A stretch of DNA of 42,093 bases from NCBI GenBank assembly GCA_964644135.1, contig CAZXWD010000019.1, positions 1 through 42,093 of the forward strand, given 5' to 3'. Source of the stretch: CAZMOK01 sp964644135. Lineage in GTDB: Bacteria; Bacteroidota; Bacteroidia; Bacteroidales; JAGOPY01. The notes below the pieces were generated by a model. It worked only from the letters and a program-made list of their open reading frames with translations. It was not told where the DNA came from and made no database searches. Positions 24,922 to 32,517 of this stretch are shown here, one piece after another. Within the stretch, counting starts at the first letter, position 1, and each line of letters opens with the position of its first letter. The translations under genes were made by a program, and so were the position numbers.

Positions 24922-25065
24922 ATGGAGTTATTGACAATTTTACTGCAAGCAGCAGCCGACCTCGGNNNNNNNNNNNNNNNNNNNNNNNNNNNNNNNNNNN
25001 NNNNNNNNNNNNNNNNNNNNNNNNNNNNNNNNNNNNNNNNNNNNNNNNNNNNNNNNNNNNNNNNN
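24922..25065 (+). CDS. atpE: F0 ATP synthase subunit c, mostly in assembly gap
   Basis: Only the first 14 residues, MELLTILLQAAADL, are readable before the N run at 24966. They match the start of Bacteroidota c subunits and the position between atpB and atpF fixes the identity. The ion-binding carboxylate and the stop codon are hidden, so ion specificity cannot be judged. The sequence right of the gap does not translate into a c-subunit C-terminus in any frame and is read as intergenic. Confidence 0.85.
24966..25065. other. Assembly gap of 100 N in atpE
   Basis: Gap of nominal length. Its right edge abuts a very strong G/C hairpin (25066-25100), a likely reason for the assembly break. Confidence 0.9.
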
Positions 25066-25100
25066 CCGGCGGTCCCGGCGGTTGGCCGGGATTACGCCGG
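25066..25100 (+). terminator. Strong G/C stem-loop between atpE and atpF
   Basis: CCGGCG pairs with CGCCGG and, inside, CCCGGC pairs with GCCGGG, enclosing a 5-nt loop. A small internal loop (GT opposite ATTA) separates the two 6-bp stems. TTTATTTAAAA follows. It could act as a partial terminator or as a 3' stabiliser that raises c-subunit output. The ATG of atpF is 22 nt further on. Confidence 0.5.
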
Positions 25101-25122
25101 TTTATTTAAAAGGATCTGAAAA

Positions 25123-25617
25123 ATGGAACTGATACAACCTGGCTTAGGACTTATTTTCTGGATGATAATTTCATTCGGGGCGGTACTCTTTATCCTTGGC
25201 AAATATGCATGGCCGGCCATAACCAAAGGCCTCAAGGAAAGGGAAGAATCCATCAGCGATGCCCTTGCCCTGGCCGACAAGGCAAGGGAAGAGATGGCCA
25301 AGCTGAAAGCCGACAATGAAGAGCTTATCAGGCAGGCAAAAGATGAAAGGGATGCCATACTTTCAGAAGCCCGGAAAGTAAAAAAGAAGATCATTGAAGA
25401 ATCGAAGGACAGGGCAAACATAGAAGCATCACGGATCATCGAGAGTGCCAAAGAACGGATCGAAAATGAAAAGAAGGCCGCTATGATCGACCTTAAAAAT
25501 GAGATCGGCAATCTTTCGATCGACATAGCAGAAAAGGTCCTGAAGGCTGAACTCAGCCAGAAAGGAAAGCATGAAGAACTTATCCGCAAGCTGGTGGATG
25601 AGGTAGGAAAAAACTAA
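25123..25617 (+). CDS. atpF: F0 ATP synthase subunit b
   Basis: Peripheral-stalk subunit, 164 residues. One N-terminal membrane helix (about residues 9-26, LIFWMIISFGAVLFIL) is followed by a long, highly charged coiled coil rich in Glu, Lys and Ala. The ending ELSQKGKHEELIRKLVDE is typical. It is 9 bp ahead of atpH. Confidence 0.97.
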   Translation: MELIQPGLGLIFWMIISFGAVLFILGKYAWPAITKGLKEREESISDALALADKAREEMAKLKADNEELIRQAKDERDAILSEARKVKKKIIEESKDRANIEASRIIESAKERIENEKKAAMIDLKNEIGNLSIDIAEKVLKAELSQKGKHEELIRKLVDEVGKN

Positions 25618-25626
25618 AGGATTGAC

Positions 25627-26184
25627 ATGCAGTATTCCTTGATATCGAAAAGATACGCCCAGGCATTGCTCGAGCTCACCCTCGAAATGAACATACTCGA
25701 TAAGGTGAAGGAAGACATGGAGCTTATTATCCGCCTTTGCGAAAGCGACAGGGAATTCCAGCTTTTCCTCAGAAGCCCCGTGATAAAACCCGATATGAAG
25801 GTCAAAGTGCTGGAAGGGATATTCAAGGGAAAAGTGGAAGACCTGACCGTAAAGTTCATTAACCTGATCGCCAGGCACCGCAGGGAGAAGATCCTTGAGC
25901 AGATAGCAAACCAGTTCATCATCCTCTACAAAGAGCACAATAATATAATTACAACCCGCCTCACTACGGCAGTGGAAATATCTGATGAACTGAAAAAAGA
26001 GATCATCAGCCTGATGCATGAATATACTGATGGAAACATTGAACTGCAGGAGGAAATTGATGAAGACCTGATCGGCGGATTTATTCTCAGATTTGAAGAC
26101 AAGCAATTTGATTCAAGCCTGAGAAACAGGATCAAACAATTAAGAAAAGAATTTGAAGACAACTTGTACATAAAGAATTTTTAA
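25627..26184 (+). CDS. atpH: F1 ATP synthase subunit delta
   Basis: Links the peripheral stalk to the top of F1. The 185 residues begin with SLISKRYAQALLELTLE, the family start, and end with the LIGGFILRFEDKQFDSSLRNRI block that is the signature of subunit delta/OSCP. It lies between atpF and atpA with 13 bp to atpA. Confidence 0.96.
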   Translation: MQYSLISKRYAQALLELTLEMNILDKVKEDMELIIRLCESDREFQLFLRSPVIKPDMKVKVLEGIFKGKVEDLTVKFINLIARHRREKILEQIANQFIILYKEHNNIITTRLTTAVEISDELKKEIISLMHEYTDGNIELQEEIDEDLIGGFILRFEDKQFDSSLRNRIKQLRKEFEDNLYIKNF

Positions 26185-26197
26185 ACAGTAATAGATT

Positions 26198-27781
26198 ATG
26201 GCAGAGATCAAACCCGGTGAAGTAACTTCGATATTGCGGCAGCAGCTCTCAGGCTTCAAAGAAGAGAAAAAGCTCGAGGAGGTTGGTACTGTTCTGCAGA
26301 TTGGCGACGGGATTGCACGTGCATACGGAATGACCAATGCTCAGGCCGGGGAGCTCGTGGAGTTTCCCAAGACCGGGCTCATTGGCATTGTATTGAACCT
26401 GGAAGAGGACAATGTAGGGATAGTTCTCCTGGGAGAGGCGGATGAGATCCATGAAGGGGATGAAGTGCGCAGGACAAAGAGGATCGCTTCGATCATGGCC
26501 GGTGAAAGTATGCTCGGAAGGGTCATCAATACCCTTGGTGAACCTATTGACGGTAAAGGGGATATAACCGGCGAACGTTTTGAAATGCCCCTGGAAAGAA
26601 AAGCTCCCGGTGTTATTTACCGCCAGCCGGTAAACCAGCCCCTTCAAACAGGGATAAAGGCCATTGATGCTATGATCCCGATCGGCCGTGGACAGCGTGA
26701 GTTGATCATCGGCGACCGCCAGACGGGTAAGTCATCCATCGCGGTCGATACCATCATAAACCAGAAGGAATTTTACGACAAAGGTGAGCCTGTTTATTGT
26801 ATTTACGTGGCTATTGGCCAGAAAGGATCGACTGTTGCCAATATTGTAAAAACCCTCGAGGATCACGGGGCAATGCCATACACAACAGTGATCTCGGCTA
26901 CGGCATCCGACCCGGCAGCCATGCAGTTCTATGCACCTTTTGCCGGAGCAGCGCTTGGAGAATTTTTCAGGGATACCGGCAGGGATTCACTGGTGATATA
27001 CGACGACCTTTCGAAACAAGCCGTGGCCTACCGTGAGGTTTCACTCCTGCTTAGAAGGCCTCCCGGCAGGGAAGCATACCCGGGTGATGTATTCTATCTG
27101 CACTCAAGGCTGCTCGAAAGGGCAGCAAGGATCATCTCCTCCGACAAGATCGCACAAAAAATGAACGACCTGCCCGAAAGCATTAAGGATAAAGTGAAGG
27201 GAGGGGGATCACTTACTGCATTGCCGATCATCGAAACCCAGGCCGGTGATGTTTCGGCCTATATCCCGACAAATGTGATCTCCATTACCGACGGCCAGAT
27301 CTTCCTGGAAACAAGCCTTTTCAATTCAGGTATCCGCCCTGCTATCAACGTTGGGGTATCGGTTTCAAGGGTGGGAGGATCGGCCCAGATCAAGTCGATG
27401 AAAAAAATTGCCGGCACCCTCAAGCTCGACCAGGCTCAGTTCAGGGAGCTGGAAGCCTTTGCCAAATTTGGTTCCGACCTGGACAAATCTACCATGTCGG
27501 TACTTGATAAAGGAAGGCGGAATGTTGAGATCCTGAAACAAAACCTGCACGAAACCATGCCGGTTGAAAAGCAGGTCGCCATCATTTTCGTGGGGACAAG
27601 GAACCTGCTGAGAAAAGTTCCTGTTAAAAGTGTTAAGGACTTTGAGGCTGAATTCCTGCATTACATGGAAGAAAACCACCAACGGACACTGAACGAGCTG
27701 AAGGAAGGAAAGCTTTCTGACGAAACTGCAAAGCTCCTGGAAGTGACAGCGAAGGATATAGCGCGCAAATACGAGAAGTAA
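26198..27781 (+). CDS. atpA: F1 ATP synthase subunit alpha
   Basis: Non-catalytic nucleotide-binding subunit, 527 residues. The P-loop GDRQTGKSSI, the segment LVIYDDLSKQAVAYREVSLL and the arginine-finger region ISITDGQIFLETSLFNSGIRPA with VGVSVSRVGG are intact. It is somewhat longer than in Proteobacteria, as usual in Bacteroidota. It is 22 bp ahead of atpG. Confidence 0.99.
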   Translation: MAEIKPGEVTSILRQQLSGFKEEKKLEEVGTVLQIGDGIARAYGMTNAQAGELVEFPKTGLIGIVLNLEEDNVGIVLLGEADEIHEGDEVRRTKRIASIMAGESMLGRVINTLGEPIDGKGDITGERFEMPLERKAPGVIYRQPVNQPLQTGIKAIDAMIPIGRGQRELIIGDRQTGKSSIAVDTIINQKEFYDKGEPVYCIYVAIGQKGSTVANIVKTLEDHGAMPYTTVISATASDPAAMQFYAPFAGAALGEFFRDTGRDSLVIYDDLSKQAVAYREVSLLLRRPPGREAYPGDVFYLHSRLLERAARIISSDKIAQKMNDLPESIKDKVKGGGSLTALPIIETQAGDVSAYIPTNVISITDGQIFLETSLFNSGIRPAINVGVSVSRVGGSAQIKSMKKIAGTLKLDQAQFRELEAFAKFGSDLDKSTMSVLDKGRRNVEILKQNLHETMPVEKQVAIIFVGTRNLLRKVPVKSVKDFEAEFLHYMEENHQRTLNELKEGKLSDETAKLLEVTAKDIARKYEK

Positions 27782-27803
27782 TAATTAAAAAAGGTCTCAG
27801 GAC

Positions 27804-28691
27804 GTGCCTAATTTAAAGGAAGTAAGGACAAGGATAACATCTGTTAAATCAACACAGCAGATCACCAGTGCCATGAAGCTGGTGGCAGCTTCAAAGTTGA
27901 GGAGGGCCCAGACTGCTATTCAAAAGCTCAGACCTTATGCCGAGAAGCTCCTGGAAATACTACAAAACCTCAGCAGTTCGATCGAAAGCCTGGAAGAAGC
28001 GGTTTACGTTGAAGAAAGGCCGGTCGAGAAGTCAATGCTGATAGTTGTGACCTCTAACAGGGGCCTTTGCGGGCCTTTCAACGGCAATGTTATAAGAAGG
28101 ACGAAGAAGTATATAAGTGAAACCTATCCGGAATTGAACAGTAAAGGGAATCTTGATCTTTTCTGCATAGGTAAGAAGGGTTCTGATCATTTCAATAAAA
28201 GCAATTTCAACGTTGCCAGGGTCAATAACGAGATCTTTGACGAACTGACCTTTGAAAATGTTACTGAAATTGCAGAAGATTTGATGAGGCAATTCAAGAG
28301 TAAGGAGTACGATAAAATAGAGATCATCTACAACAAGTTTGTAAATGCCGCTGTTCAGGAACTTACTATTGAGCAGTATCTCCCCCTCATTCCCCCTGAG
28401 GCTGAGGAAAAGCATGGAAAGGAAGAAATCACTGATTTTATTTTTGAGCCCGGAAAAGAGGAGATCATCACAGAATTGTTGCCAAAAACACTCAGGATAC
28501 AGCTTTACAAGGCCCTGATCGATTCTTTTGCTTCTGAGCAGGGAGCAAGGATGACTGCGATGCACCAGGCAACAGAGAATGCCAAGGAGATCCTGCGTGA
28601 TCTTCAGCTCAGCTATAACAAGGCCCGCCAGGCTGCCATCACTAAAGAACTGCTTGAAATCGTCAGCGGAGCTGAAGCTCTCAGGGGTTAA
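27804..28691 (+). CDS. atpG: F1 ATP synthase subunit gamma
   Basis: Central rotor shaft, 295 residues. The N-terminal helix LKEVRTRITSVKSTQQIT with SAMKLVAASKLRRAQ and the C-terminal helix ARMTAMHQATENAKEILRDL with ITKELLEIVSGAEAL are both characteristic. Translation starts at GTG 27804, since no ATG gives the family N-terminus. It ends the atp unit. An inverted repeat TTCCCG/CGGGAA (28733-28753) follows but has no T tract. Confidence 0.97.
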   Translation: MPNLKEVRTRITSVKSTQQITSAMKLVAASKLRRAQTAIQKLRPYAEKLLEILQNLSSSIESLEEAVYVEERPVEKSMLIVVTSNRGLCGPFNGNVIRRTKKYISETYPELNSKGNLDLFCIGKKGSDHFNKSNFNVARVNNEIFDELTFENVTEIAEDLMRQFKSKEYDKIEIIYNKFVNAAVQELTIEQYLPLIPPEAEEKHGKEEITDFIFEPGKEEIITELLPKTLRIQLYKALIDSFASEQGARMTAMHQATENAKEILRDLQLSYNKARQAAITKELLEIVSGAEALRG

Positions 28692-28765
28692 CCTCAGGTT
28701 TACGTCATTGTATTGATCACAATATCTTAACGTTCCCGTAAGATATCCGGGAAACAATCAAAAAA

Positions 28766-28773
28766 TATATTTG
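28766..28773 (+). promoter_or_regulatory. -7 box of the ferritin gene
   Basis: TATATTTG, an exact TAnnTTTG match, ends 33 nt before the ferritin ATG. No TTG lies at the expected upstream distance. Confidence 0.5.
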
Positions 28774-28806
28774 TTAGAATTATAAACTGACTTAAAAATT
28801 AAAATT

Positions 28807-29322
28807 ATGATTTCTGAAACCATTCAAAAAGAGTTGAACAAACAGATCCAGAGAGAAGAACATTCATCCAGGCTTTACCTTGCAATGGCTTGCTGGTGTG
28901 AAGACAGGGGATACCAGGGTGCGGCTGATTTCCTTTATGACCATTCGGATGAAGAGCGTATGCACCAGCTTAAGATGATCCATTTCCTGAACGACAGGGG
29001 CGGTTCAACCCAGTTGATGGAAATGGAGAATATCGACCTGAAATTTGATTCACTGCTTGAATTATTCGAAGAGGTGCTTAAACACGAACAGTATATTTCG
29101 AAAAGCATCAATGAGATCTATGACGTTTGCCTCAAGGAGAAGGATTATACAACCGGGAATTTCCTGCACTGGTATATTGAAGAACAGATCGAAGAAGAGT
29201 CGCTTGTCAACACTGTACTGGATAAGATGAGACTTGCCGGTGATGAAAAGGCCGGATTGTTCCATATCGATAAAGAACTTGCCAGCCTTGCAGCCGCAGA
29301 AGCCGAAGGAGAAGAGGAGTAG
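28807..29322 (+). CDS. ftnA: Non-heme ferritin
   Basis: Iron-storage protein forming a 24-subunit shell with ferroxidase activity; 171 residues in a four-helix bundle. Ferroxidase ligands are visible as Glu17 (QIQREEHSS), Glu50 and His53 (DEERMHQLKM), with further acidic residues in the KHEQYISKSINEIY and HWYIEEQIEEESLV helices. The haem-binding methionine of bacterioferritin is not evident. It is a single gene with its own promoter. Its stop codon is the start of the long hexanucleotide array. Confidence 0.95.
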   Translation: MISETIQKELNKQIQREEHSSRLYLAMACWCEDRGYQGAADFLYDHSDEERMHQLKMIHFLNDRGGSTQLMEMENIDLKFDSLLELFEEVLKHEQYISKSINEIYDVCLKEKDYTTGNFLHWYIEEQIEEESLVNTVLDKMRLAGDEKAGLFHIDKELASLAAAEAEGEEE

Positions 29323-29417
29323 GAGGAGGAATAGGAACAGGAACAGGATTAGGAGTAGGAGTAGGAGTAGGAGTAAGAGTAAGAGTAAGAGTAAGATTAA
29401 GAGTAGGGTTAGGAGTT
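29316..29417 (+). repeat. Hexanucleotide array starting in the ferritin stop codon
   Basis: Seventeen 6-bp units of the form RGARYA, starting GGAGTA at the TAG stop, then GGAGGA, GGAATA, GGAACA twice, GGATTA, GGAGTA four times, AGAGTA three times, AGATTA, AGAGTA, GGGTTA and GGAGTT. Unit, polarity, onset in the stop codon and GG-to-AG drift all match the aspS array (11076-11141). Antisense frames rich in Leu are artefacts. Confidence 0.88.
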
Positions 29418-29468
29418 GGGATAACCGTGTCAATAAACTTTTCGGGGAAGTATAAATAATTAAGTTAG

Positions 29469-29533
29469 TACCAGCCCACTGGCTTTGCCCTCCCCCTCCA
29501 TACTTGTAGGGAGGGGGATTGAGGGGGAGGGTA
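29469..29533. repeat. G/C-tract nested palindrome, copy B
   Basis: The right half GGGAGGGGGATTGAGGGGGAGGG closely matches copies A and C. The left half (CCCTCCCCCTCC) has diverged and the centre is TACTTGTA. It lies 16 bp beyond the stop of the DUF3109 gene. Confidence 0.75.
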
Positions 29534-29549
29534 CGGAAGTAGGAATAAG

Positions 29550-30113
29550 TTAGGTTCTGGTTATTTTATCGACCAGTTCGTTGTACCATTCCCTTCCGTA
29601 TTTCCTTACAAGAGCCTCTTCCAGAAAAATATACAGGGGCAGGCCCAAACGCTTGCCCTTTTTCAATGCCGGTTTGCAGACACCCCATTTATGATAGTTT
29701 ACAGCATCGAAAGATCCGTGATCAGTTATCCGTACAGGATAGAGGTGGCATGAAACAGGCTTTCTCAAGGTTGTTTTACCTTTCTCAAAGGCTTTTTCAA
29801 TGGTGCAATAAGCAATTTCTTTATCATCAAAGGCTGCAAAAGCACATTCGACCCCATTGACCAGTGGAGTGACAAAATTCCCTTCTGAATCATAGTCGAA
29901 AACACCTGAATCTTCAACTGATTTCCGGCCTCTTCCGGTCATATAGAGCTTAATTTTATCCAGGTCATCTTCAAGAATGGAGATCTCCTGCTCTTCGAGC
30001 GGGGCTCCGGCATCGCCGGCCACACAGCAGCCACCCAGGCATTTCGGCAGGTCGCAGCAAAAGAATACCTCCTTCAACTCTTCCGAGACAATTGTATCTT
30101 TAACAGGTATCAT
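29550..30113 (-). CDS. DUF3109 family cysteine-rich protein
   Basis: A 187-residue soluble protein of the DUF3109 family, common in Bacteroidota and related to YkgJ-type cysteine-cluster proteins. Cysteines are in VFFCCDLPKCLGGCC near residues 17-30, GVECAFAAF, IAYCTIEK, PVSCHLYPVRI and WGVCKPAL. These eight or so could bind a metal cluster. AGDAGAPLEEQE is the conserved block after the first cluster. Function is unknown. It is bracketed by copies B and C of the G/C-tract palindrome, and its promoter box is only 5 nt before the ATG. Confidence 0.88.
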   Translation of the reverse strand: MIPVKDTIVSEELKEVFFCCDLPKCLGGCCVAGDAGAPLEEQEISILEDDLDKIKLYMTGRGRKSVEDSGVFDYDSEGNFVTPLVNGVECAFAAFDDKEIAYCTIEKAFEKGKTTLRKPVSCHLYPVRITDHGSFDAVNYHKWGVCKPALKKGKRLGLPLYIFLEEALVRKYGREWYNELVDKITRT

Positions 30114-30118
30114 GAGTG

Positions 30119-30126
30119 CAAAAGTA
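30119..30126 (-). promoter_or_regulatory. -7 box adjoining the DUF3109 start
   Basis: Minus strand TACTTTTG, an exact TAnnTTTG match, with only 5 nt to the ATG at 30113. Transcription would begin at or very near the start codon. Confidence 0.55.
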
Positions 30127-30150
30127 CACTATATCCCTAACTCACAGATG

Positions 30151-30208
30151 TACCCACCCCCTAAATCCCCCTCCCTGCCAGCAGGGAGGGGGACCGAGGG
30201 GGAGGGTA
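30151..30208. repeat. G/C-tract nested palindrome, copy C
   Basis: TACCCACCCCCT on the left mirrors AGGGGGAGGGTA on the right. Inside, CCCCCTCCCTGC and GCAGGGAGGGGG pair around CA. The right half is almost identical to copy A. It lies upstream of the DUF3109 promoter. Confidence 0.78.
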
Positions 30209-30313
30209 AAGGAATGATTGTATGGAATAGAACAATTAGCTATTATACTTAAAATTTCGTAAAGCAATTTTCTGATAAATGTTTAGCTTAGCAACCCAAA
30301 TCAATCCATTAAC

Positions 30314-30919
30314 ATGCTGATCATAGGAATAGCCGGAGGGTCAGGATCGGGCAAAACGACAGTCGTTAACAAGATCATCGAGAAGTTACCTGAGAGCACA
30401 GTTTCGGTGGTATACCAGGATGCCTATTACTGGGATAACAGCCATTTGTCGCCAGAAGAGAAGAAACTCATAAACTTCGACCATCCTGACTCGATAGAAT
30501 GGGAACTGCTGGTAAGGCAGCTAAATGCTCTGGCAGCGGGCAACGTAATTAAAATGCCCACTTACAGTTATACAGATTGTGCAAGGCTTGATGAGACCAT
30601 TGAAGTGGTCCCGCGGAGAGTGATCATTGTTGAGGGAATTCTTATTTACACCTTCAAGCCTCTGCTCGACAAGTTCAACATTAAGGTTTATGTTGATGCA
30701 GAAGCCGACGACCGCCTTCAGCGAATCATCAGGAGGGATATAATAGAGAGGGGCAGGGACGTGGAATCTGTCCTGAGCCACTACAACACTTTCGTAAAGG
30801 CCATGCACGTGCAGTTTATTGAACCGACAAAACGGGTGGCTGATATCATTATTCCCCAGGGCGGTGAAAATGAGGTGGGTATCGACATTCTTGCTTCCAG
30901 GATCAGGATGAACCTCTGA
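30314..30919 (+). CDS. udk: Uridine kinase
   Basis: Phosphorylates uridine or cytidine in pyrimidine salvage. The P-loop GIAGGSGSGKTT is at residues 5-16. YQDAYYWD, NFDHPDSIEWELL, MPTYSYTD and VIIVEGILIYT match Udk, as do the VYVDAEADDRLQRIIRRDI and IERGRD lid residues. The length of 201 is normal. It ends against the convergent XRE regulator with no spacer. Confidence 0.96.
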   Translation: MLIIGIAGGSGSGKTTVVNKIIEKLPESTVSVVYQDAYYWDNSHLSPEEKKLINFDHPDSIEWELLVRQLNALAAGNVIKMPTYSYTDCARLDETIEVVPRRVIIVEGILIYTFKPLLDKFNIKVYVDAEADDRLQRIIRRDIIERGRDVESVLSHYNTFVKAMHVQFIEPTKRVADIIIPQGGENEVGIDILASRIRMNL

Positions 30920-31411
30920 TCACGTTTCAAGAAGCTTGATTATATTCTTGTTGGTTGAGAGCACCTCTTCCAGTACTTCGAGAAGTTTTTCATAATCAAG
31001 GGCCATTTTCTTCACATCGTCCGAAAGCTTTTCGGAATTTTCCATCCTGAATTTATGGAATTGCTTGAACCCTTCGAGTATGCTGGCCATATCATCAGAC
31101 CTCTTCCTGAACTGCTCTATCTTTTTTCTGTGGTCCTGAAGTGATTCCATAAGGATTTCCTGTACCTGTGAATTGCCAATATTCTCACTTTCGTTAATCC
31201 CTTCCATCTTGTCCATAACACTGTTCTTAAGCGCCAGGTCCTCTTCGATCAGCTCGCTAAGTTCAATGTTAAAAAAATTGCCAATTCTGCTGAGATTTTT
31301 CATGTTGGGCTCAGCAATGCCTTTCTCATAAGATGCGATATTGCCCCTGTTCAGGCCTATTTTCCTTGCAAATTCTTCCTGGCTGAGGTTGTGTTCTTTA
31401 CGCAGGTATTT
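30920..31411 (-). CDS. XRE-family transcriptional regulator, N-terminus lost in gap
   Basis: About 163 residues are visible. The N-terminal part is a Cro/CI-type helix-turn-helix: YLRKEHNLSQEEFARKIGLN, GNIASYEKG and NMKNLSRIGNFFNI. The C-terminal 90 residues are predicted coiled coil, rich in Glu and Lys (for example QDHRKKIEQFRKRSDDM), probably for oligomerisation. The start and promoter fall in the N run, as does the start of the divergent Usp gene, so autoregulation or control of that gene is plausible but unproven. Confidence 0.85.
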   Translation of the reverse strand, partial: KYLRKEHNLSQEEFARKIGLNRGNIASYEKGIAEPNMKNLSRIGNFFNIELSELIEEDLALKNSVMDKMEGINESENIGNSQVQEILMESLQDHRKKIEQFRKRSDDMASILEGFKQFHKFRMENSEKLSDDVKKMALDYEKLLEVLEEVLSTNKNIIKLLET

Positions 31412-31511
31412 NNNNNNNNNNNNNNNNNNNNNNNNNNNNNNNNNNNNNNNNNNNNNNNNNNNNNNNNNNNNNNNNNNNNNNNNNNNNNNNNNNNNNNNNN
31501 NNNNNNNNNNN
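31412..31511. other. Assembly gap of 100 N
   Basis: No overlap between flanks is visible. It hides the start codons and the shared promoter region of the XRE regulator and the Usp-like protein. Confidence 0.9.
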
Positions 31512-32084
31512 GTGGAGTTCATTTCAGTGGAAGGCACCTGGGGCACTGGTATAATCAAGGCAACAGAAGAGATAAAGCCTTATCTGCTGATGCTGGAGCA
31601 CAATGAAAAAAAGCTGATTGAGAAAATTCTGGGAGAGACTAATACAGAAATAGTACACAGTGTTGACTGTCCGGTTTGGATCGTTCCGAAAGATAAGCCC
31701 TTAAGTAAACCATCGGGCATATCATTTGTTACCAATCATACGGAAGGAGACCTGGAGGTATTGGAAGAGCTCATCGAGCTTAATAAGCGTATTGATGCCC
31801 AGATGCACCTGCTGCATATTGTGGGGGACAATGAATTTGAATCTTCACTTAAGGTCGAAGGTTTTAAAGCAATTATTGATAAGGAGCTGGGTAAAATCAC
31901 TCTGAATCACCTGAAGCTGAAAGAAGATAATATGAAGGATGAGATAGGCAATGTTGTTGAAGAGCACGGGATCGACCTCCTTGTTGTACACAATGAAAGC
32001 GAGGGCTTCATGAACCGGTTTTTCACCCGCTCATCCATTGAGAAACTGACCGATTCGGTTGACATACCATTTGTAATATATTAA
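31512..32084 (+). CDS. Universal stress protein family, N-terminus lost in gap
   Basis: 190 residues remain, open at the left. They appear to hold the end of a first Usp domain (SVDCPVWIVPKD is the typical closing strand) and a second domain with MHLLHIVG, IDLLVVHNE, FFTRSSIEKLTDSVDIPFVIY, the usual Usp ending. The ATP-binding G-x2-G-x9-G-S/T is not clear in the second domain, which may not bind nucleotide. Tandem-Usp proteins of this kind are common in Bacteroidota. It is 16 bp ahead of the small winged-helix-like gene. Confidence 0.8.
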   Translation: MEFISVEGTWGTGIIKATEEIKPYLLMLEHNEKKLIEKILGETNTEIVHSVDCPVWIVPKDKPLSKPSGISFVTNHTEGDLEVLEELIELNKRIDAQMHLLHIVGDNEFESSLKVEGFKAIIDKELGKITLNHLKLKEDNMKDEIGNVVEEHGIDLLVVHNESEGFMNRFFTRSSIEKLTDSVDIPFVIY

Positions 32085-32100
32085 CAGTACAAAAGAATCC

Positions 32101-32505
32101 ATGAAAAAAAGACAAGTTAGAAATATACTGAAGAATGAAGTAAAAAAAGACATCCTTGATTTCCTGATGACCGAGGACGGGGCTTATTTTGGTGATCTGG
32201 TGATGAATATGGACCAAACCCAGATCAACATACTTGAGCACCTTATCGAGCTGAAGAAAATGGGCTGGATCTATAAGGACAAAGGTGGCGGAAGGTTCAG
32301 GATCAATGAAGAGTACTTCAGCAAAAGAAAGATCCATGACGGCACCGGGCTTAAGGGCAGGGAGAAATCGATCATTGATGAACTGAACAGTTTTGCCGAG
32401 GCAACCAGGTCGAAGGAAGGTGATGCTGATAATGAGATTGCCATAAATAAGCTGGCCCCGGGTGAGCAGAAGGTAGAACAGAACAAGAGGAAAAAAAAGA
32501 AATGA
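32101..32505 (+). CDS. Small basic protein, winged-helix-like
   Basis: A 134-residue protein with no close recognition. Residues 10-65 have the helix-helix-helix-wing pattern of a winged helix: NEVKKDILDFLMTEDGAYFG, INILEHLIELKKMGWIYKDK and a GGGRFRINEE wing. The tail ends in a lysine run (NKRKKKK). It may bind DNA. It follows the Usp gene closely and is probably cotranscribed with it. The assignment rests on pattern only. Confidence 0.55.
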   Translation: MKKRQVRNILKNEVKKDILDFLMTEDGAYFGDLVMNMDQTQINILEHLIELKKMGWIYKDKGGGRFRINEEYFSKRKIHDGTGLKGREKSIIDELNSFAEATRSKEGDADNEIAINKLAPGEQKVEQNKRKKKK

Positions 32506-32517
32506 GCCTGTAATGGA

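Noticed and set aside
25066..25119. C-terminus of subunit c (PAVPAVGRDYAGLFKRI)
   Set aside because: It does not resemble any c-subunit ending, depends on an arbitrary gap length for its frame, and consists of hairpin sequence.
28733..28753. Terminator of the atp operon (TTCCCG/CGGGAA)
   Set aside because: Stem of 6 bp with a 9-nt loop and no T tract on either side; too weak to call.
29062..29433. Minus-strand leucine-rich frame that could look like a membrane protein
   Set aside because: The leucines come from the purine-rich repeat read backwards, and the rest is antisense to ferritin.
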